Source of the DNA: Plasmodium malariae
Taxonomy: Eukaryota > Apicomplexa > Aconoidasida > Haemosporida > Plasmodiidae
Direction of reading: 5' to 3'
Assembly (NCBI RefSeq): GCF_900090045.1
Contig: NC_041785.1
Location: forward strand, 1,302,001 to 1,366,000
Length of the DNA stretch: 64,000 nt
The notes under the pieces are model-generated. The model did no database searches and had not been told where the DNA came from. It worked only from the letters and a program-made list of their open reading frames with translations. Below, piece by piece: positions 61,334-64,000 of the stretch (within the stretch, counting starts at the first letter, position 1; each line of letters opens with the position of its first letter). A program made the translations under genes and the position numbers.

Positions 61334-64000
61334 TCAGTGAACCCTTGCATCGTCTATGGAATAAGATATTGCCTTTTTTTTTTGTTTTTCCTTTTTTATG
61401 CGAAATATACTTAAGAAACTCTGGTTTATGCTTTGGTAGGACTGGTAAAATTTATTTTTTTTGTTAATTTTATTTTTTTTTGGTAAAAAGTTTTTATTTT
61501 GTGACCTATACAATTTAAGGAACTTTTTTAAAACCCTCTTACAAGTTCTGTGCGATAAGACCCTTTCACATGCAACGTTGTATGACTTATCACCATTGAT
61601 ATCTCGAACAGATACATCTGCTCCTCTTGTCATTAATATATCAGCTATATCATATAATCCATAGAATATAGAATAAATGAGTGAAGTTTCTCCGTGTATA
61701 TTTGTAAGGTTATAATTAATATTTTTACTTTCGTTTAATATCAGCTGGGCTAATTTTTCATTTCTTGTTCTAATACATATCATTAATGGGCACTCTCCAT
61801 TTATATTATCTTTACAGTTCACGTCTATATTATGACATAATAAAAGTTGTACTACTTTTTCTTGATTTTCCAAACATGCAATATGTAATGCATTTTGATG
61901 AAATTTATTTGTTAAGTTTATATTAACATCATTTTCAAGTAGAAATTTTAAAATATCTATATTTCCTTCTTCCGCTGCAGCATGTATTGGTGATAACACA
62001 ATATTAGAATCGAACTGGTTTATAATATCTTTTTTTAAAGAATATAAATATTTTAGTATGTTTAATCTTTCTAATTTAGCTGCTTGTATAAATGGTAGAG
62101 ACCATAAATTATGTCCTTTTTGTAATAATTGCGGGTATTTTTTTAATAATAATTGTACTGTTGATAAATCATTCTTAAATATTGCACATGATAAAACTTC
62201 AGTTAATATGTGTCTATTACATACTTTTTCTCCTGCTCCTGCATCAATAAAATGATTAACCCATGCTTTATTTAAATTATATGCTAATAATATAGGAGTA
62301 AATTTATTATGATAACACCAGTTTGGATCTGCTTTATTTTCTAATAATAATTGTATAATTTCACTTATATTATTTTCACAAGCTAAATACAAAGGAGATT
62401 TATAATCTCTAACATATGGGCATATAATATTTAAATTTTCACCACTTTTTACTAATGAACTAACAATCGAAAAATTCTTTTTTTTTATTGCTATGTTTAA
62501 GGGTATATAACCATTCTCTATATCAATTGGATAAGTAACATAATAACTATCACACATGTTTCCATATGGGCATACACATATTGTGTTACAATTATCATTT
62601 TTTTTTATTGCATCCAACTTTGATGCATCGAACTCGTAAGTAGTGCTCTCCCTTTCGTTTACAACACTATTCATTTCATGCGAGTTCCTTTTCTCGTTGA
62701 AAGTTTCTTGTACACATTCTTTACTCATGGTTCCCTTCTCATGTGTTCTATCCTTCTTCCTTTCTTCTGGGTTACCATTATGATCCTCATTTATGCATTT
62801 GCTACTATTTCGTTCTGCATTACTATTACGATCATTATACTCATACCGTTCTGTACTACTTGATAATGTAACATTATTAGATCCTTCGTTCTTGTTAATT
62901 TCCTCGTTTTCCTCCCTGTTTGAGTCCTTATTTGTATCCCTGTTTGGGTCCTTATTTGTATCCTTGTTTGGGTCCTTATTTGTATCCCTGTTTGAGTCCT
63001 TGTTTGCATTATCACCATGGGTCGAATCTTTATCTGTAGTAGCGGGGCTCTTATAGCAATACTGTATGATGTTGTTTTTCTTTTTCCTTTTTCTTCTTTC
63101 TTCTAGCAGTACTTCAACAAACTCTTTACACTCATTTTCGCATGCAATATATAGAGGGGACTTACCTAAATAATCCCATATATCAACTTTTGCCCCTCCT
63201 TTTAAAACTAAATAAAAGAGATATCTATTTTTTTTGCTAATTGCTAAAGATATTGGTAATGTCCATACATCTATACCTCCTATTTCATCCGTTTCAATAG
63301 TTAAGGGGGTATTTGATAATAACTCACTTCCCTTATTTCTTAGTAAATAAACTAAATTATTATTTTTGTATTTTTCACTTTTACTCAAATCATATAATTC
63401 TTCTTGTATCTTTTTACTCAACTTGACACATATTTTTATGTTCTCATTTTTTAGTGCAACACTATATCCTTTTACATATATATCTAATCCTATACTTTCT
63501 AAAAAACACTTGCTTCCCCAAGAACCTAAAATATCTAAATTAGGTTGTACAAAATGGGACTGTATGTACGGATCATCTACAGTAATTAAATTTTTATAAC
63601 CATTTGCAAATGGACAGTCTTCACAATTACATTTAAAATTTATTTCATCCGTTAAGTATATACAATTTTTCCCATTACATCTACACTTATTCAAATTTTT
63701 CTCTTCATCTTCTTCGTCTTCGTCCTCTTCTTCTTCATCGAATGTGTTCATATTATTGTGTAAAATATTCATACAGAAAATATTTTCTGCCGTTAATAAT
63801 TTCGTTTTTTTATTATTCACTCGAGTACTCTTTTTATTATTATTGCTACTAATACTGTTATTATTGTTATTATGATTATGATTATTATTATTACTACTAA
63901 TACTATTATGATTATGATTATTATTATGATTATTATTATTATGATTATTATTATTATTATTATGATTATTGTAATTATTATTATAATCATTACTGTTTTC
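61334..64000 (-). CDS. Ankyrin-repeat protein (5' end at or beyond the right edge)
   Basis: The frame is open from the stop at 61334 to the end of the window (888 codons). An in-frame GTG at 63820 is not a credible start. Upstream of it the frame is an Asn/His/Ser tract, so initiation is either at an internal ATG (63772 or 63751) or outside the window. The N-terminal region has an acidic run, then a Cys-rich patch (CRCNGKNC, CNCEDCPFANG) that could bind metal. Ankyrin repeats follow in two blocks, about 63100-63300 (KSPLYIACENECKEFVEVLL) and 61560-62530 (SPIHAAAEEGNIDILKFLLE, NALHIACLENQEKVVQLLL, ETSLIYSIFYGLYDIADIL). A hydrophilic insert with an 8-residue repeat separates them. The C-terminus is Lys-rich. 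Ankyrin proteins mediate protein-protein contacts, and nothing here identifies the partner. I see no DHHC or kinase domain. Confidence 0.9.
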   Translation of the reverse strand, partial: ENSNDYNNNYNNHNNNNNNHNNNNHNNNHNHNSISSNNNNHNHNNNNNSISSNNNKKSTRVNNKKTKLLTAENIFCMNILHNNMNTFDEEEEDEDEEDEEKNLNKCRCNGKNCIYLTDEINFKCNCEDCPFANGYKNLITVDDPYIQSHFVQPNLDILGSWGSKCFLESIGLDIYVKGYSVALKNENIKICVKLSKKIQEELYDLSKSEKYKNNNLVYLLRNKGSELLSNTPLTIETDEIGGIDVWTLPISLAISKKNRYLFYLVLKGGAKVDIWDYLGKSPLYIACENECKEFVEVLLEERRKRKKKNNIIQYCYKSPATTDKDSTHGDNANKDSNRDTNKDPNKDTNKDPNRDTNKDSNREENEEINKNEGSNNVTLSSSTERYEYNDRNSNAERNSSKCINEDHNGNPEERKKDRTHEKGTMSKECVQETFNEKRNSHEMNSVVNERESTTYEFDASKLDAIKKNDNCNTICVCPYGNMCDSYYVTYPIDIENGYIPLNIAIKKKNFSIVSSLVKSGENLNIICPYVRDYKSPLYLACENNISEIIQLLLENKADPNWCYHNKFTPILLAYNLNKAWVNHFIDAGAGEKVCNRHILTEVLSCAIFKNDLSTVQLLLKKYPQLLQKGHNLWSLPFIQAAKLERLNILKYLYSLKKDIINQFDSNIVLSPIHAAAEEGNIDILKFLLENDVNINLTNKFHQNALHIACLENQEKVVQLLLCHNIDVNCKDNINGECPLMICIRTRNEKLAQLILNESKNINYNLTNIHGETSLIYSIFYGLYDIADILMTRGADVSVRDINGDKSYNVACERVLSHRTCKRVLKKFLKLYRSQNKNFLPKKNKINKKNKFYQSYQSINQSFLSIFRIKKEKQKKKAISYSIDDARVH
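62925..63010 (-). repeat. 24-bp coding tandem repeat (DTNKDPNK) in the ankyrin protein
   Basis: About three and a half copies of a 24-bp unit encode Asp-Thr-Asn-Lys-Asp-Pro-Asn-(Lys/Arg), with Ser for Pro in the outer copies. It lies in the insert between the two ankyrin blocks. Confidence 0.85.

Noticed and set aside
1..64000. Search for tRNA, rRNA, CRISPR arrays, insertion sequences, integrated viruses and phage-like systems
   Set aside because: No cloverleaf-like GC clusters, no regularly spaced repeat-spacer arrays, and no transposase, integrase or reverse-transcriptase motifs were seen. The tandem repeats are simple-sequence DNA.

Overview
This window is almost certainly a nuclear chromosome segment of a malaria parasite (genus Plasmodium, or a very close haemosporidian). 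It is extremely AT-rich, and non-coding DNA is dominated by poly-A/T tracts and TATATA/TACATA microsatellites. Proteins carry long Asn, Asn/Ser and Asn/His low-complexity inserts, genes are eukaryotic with short GT-AG introns, and the pterin synthase has the Plasmodium-type active site. From memory, the gene order (HECT giant, PTPS, acetyl-CoA synthetase, transportin, DJ-1, Tim22-like, RING) resembles the distal part of P. falciparum chromosome 6, but the sequence looks like another lineage (P. malariae/ovale-like or avian). I could not run a search to decide which.

Layout. 1-27804 (+): a single uninterrupted reading frame of more than 9,250 codons, open at the left edge, ending in a HECT ubiquitin-ligase domain. 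28351-28869 (-): the 6-pyruvoyl-tetrahydropterin synthase homologue of folate synthesis. 30214-31734 (-): a three-exon RNase P/MRP subunit (Rpp29/POP4) that I assembled by hand. 32254-32634 (+): a small unknown ORF. 34284-37442 (+): acetyl-CoA synthetase with a large low-complexity insert. 37682-38612 (-): exons of an unrecognised small gene. 40296-43778 (-): transportin (importin-beta family). 47108-48364 (-): an unknown 418-residue protein. 49598-50783 (+): three-exon DJ-1. 51610-52164 (+): Tim17/22-family mitochondrial translocase subunit. 53530-53708 (-): a possible exon. 55276-57036 (+): tail-anchored RING ligase of the RNF5 type. 57974-59827 (+): an eight-exon calmodulin/myosin-light-chain-like gene, also assembled by hand. 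61334-64000 (-): ankyrin-repeat protein running off the right edge.

The genes are ordinary eukaryotic housekeeping functions (ubiquitination, folate synthesis, tRNA processing, acetyl-CoA supply, nuclear import, mitochondrial import, calcium/motor regulation) rather than a cluster with a shared job. There are no operons, no CRISPR arrays, no recognisable mobile elements and no tRNA or rRNA genes. The most useful results are the genes that single-frame ORF calling misses or shows only in pieces (Rpp29, DJ-1, the EF-hand gene and the unresolved minus-strand gene near 38 kb). Also notable are unassigned conserved-looking islands in the giant HECT protein and the Glu-for-Cys substitution in the pterin enzyme.

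Splice junctions given here were chosen by eye from GT/AG signals, frame continuity and family alignment. No transcript or database evidence was available.
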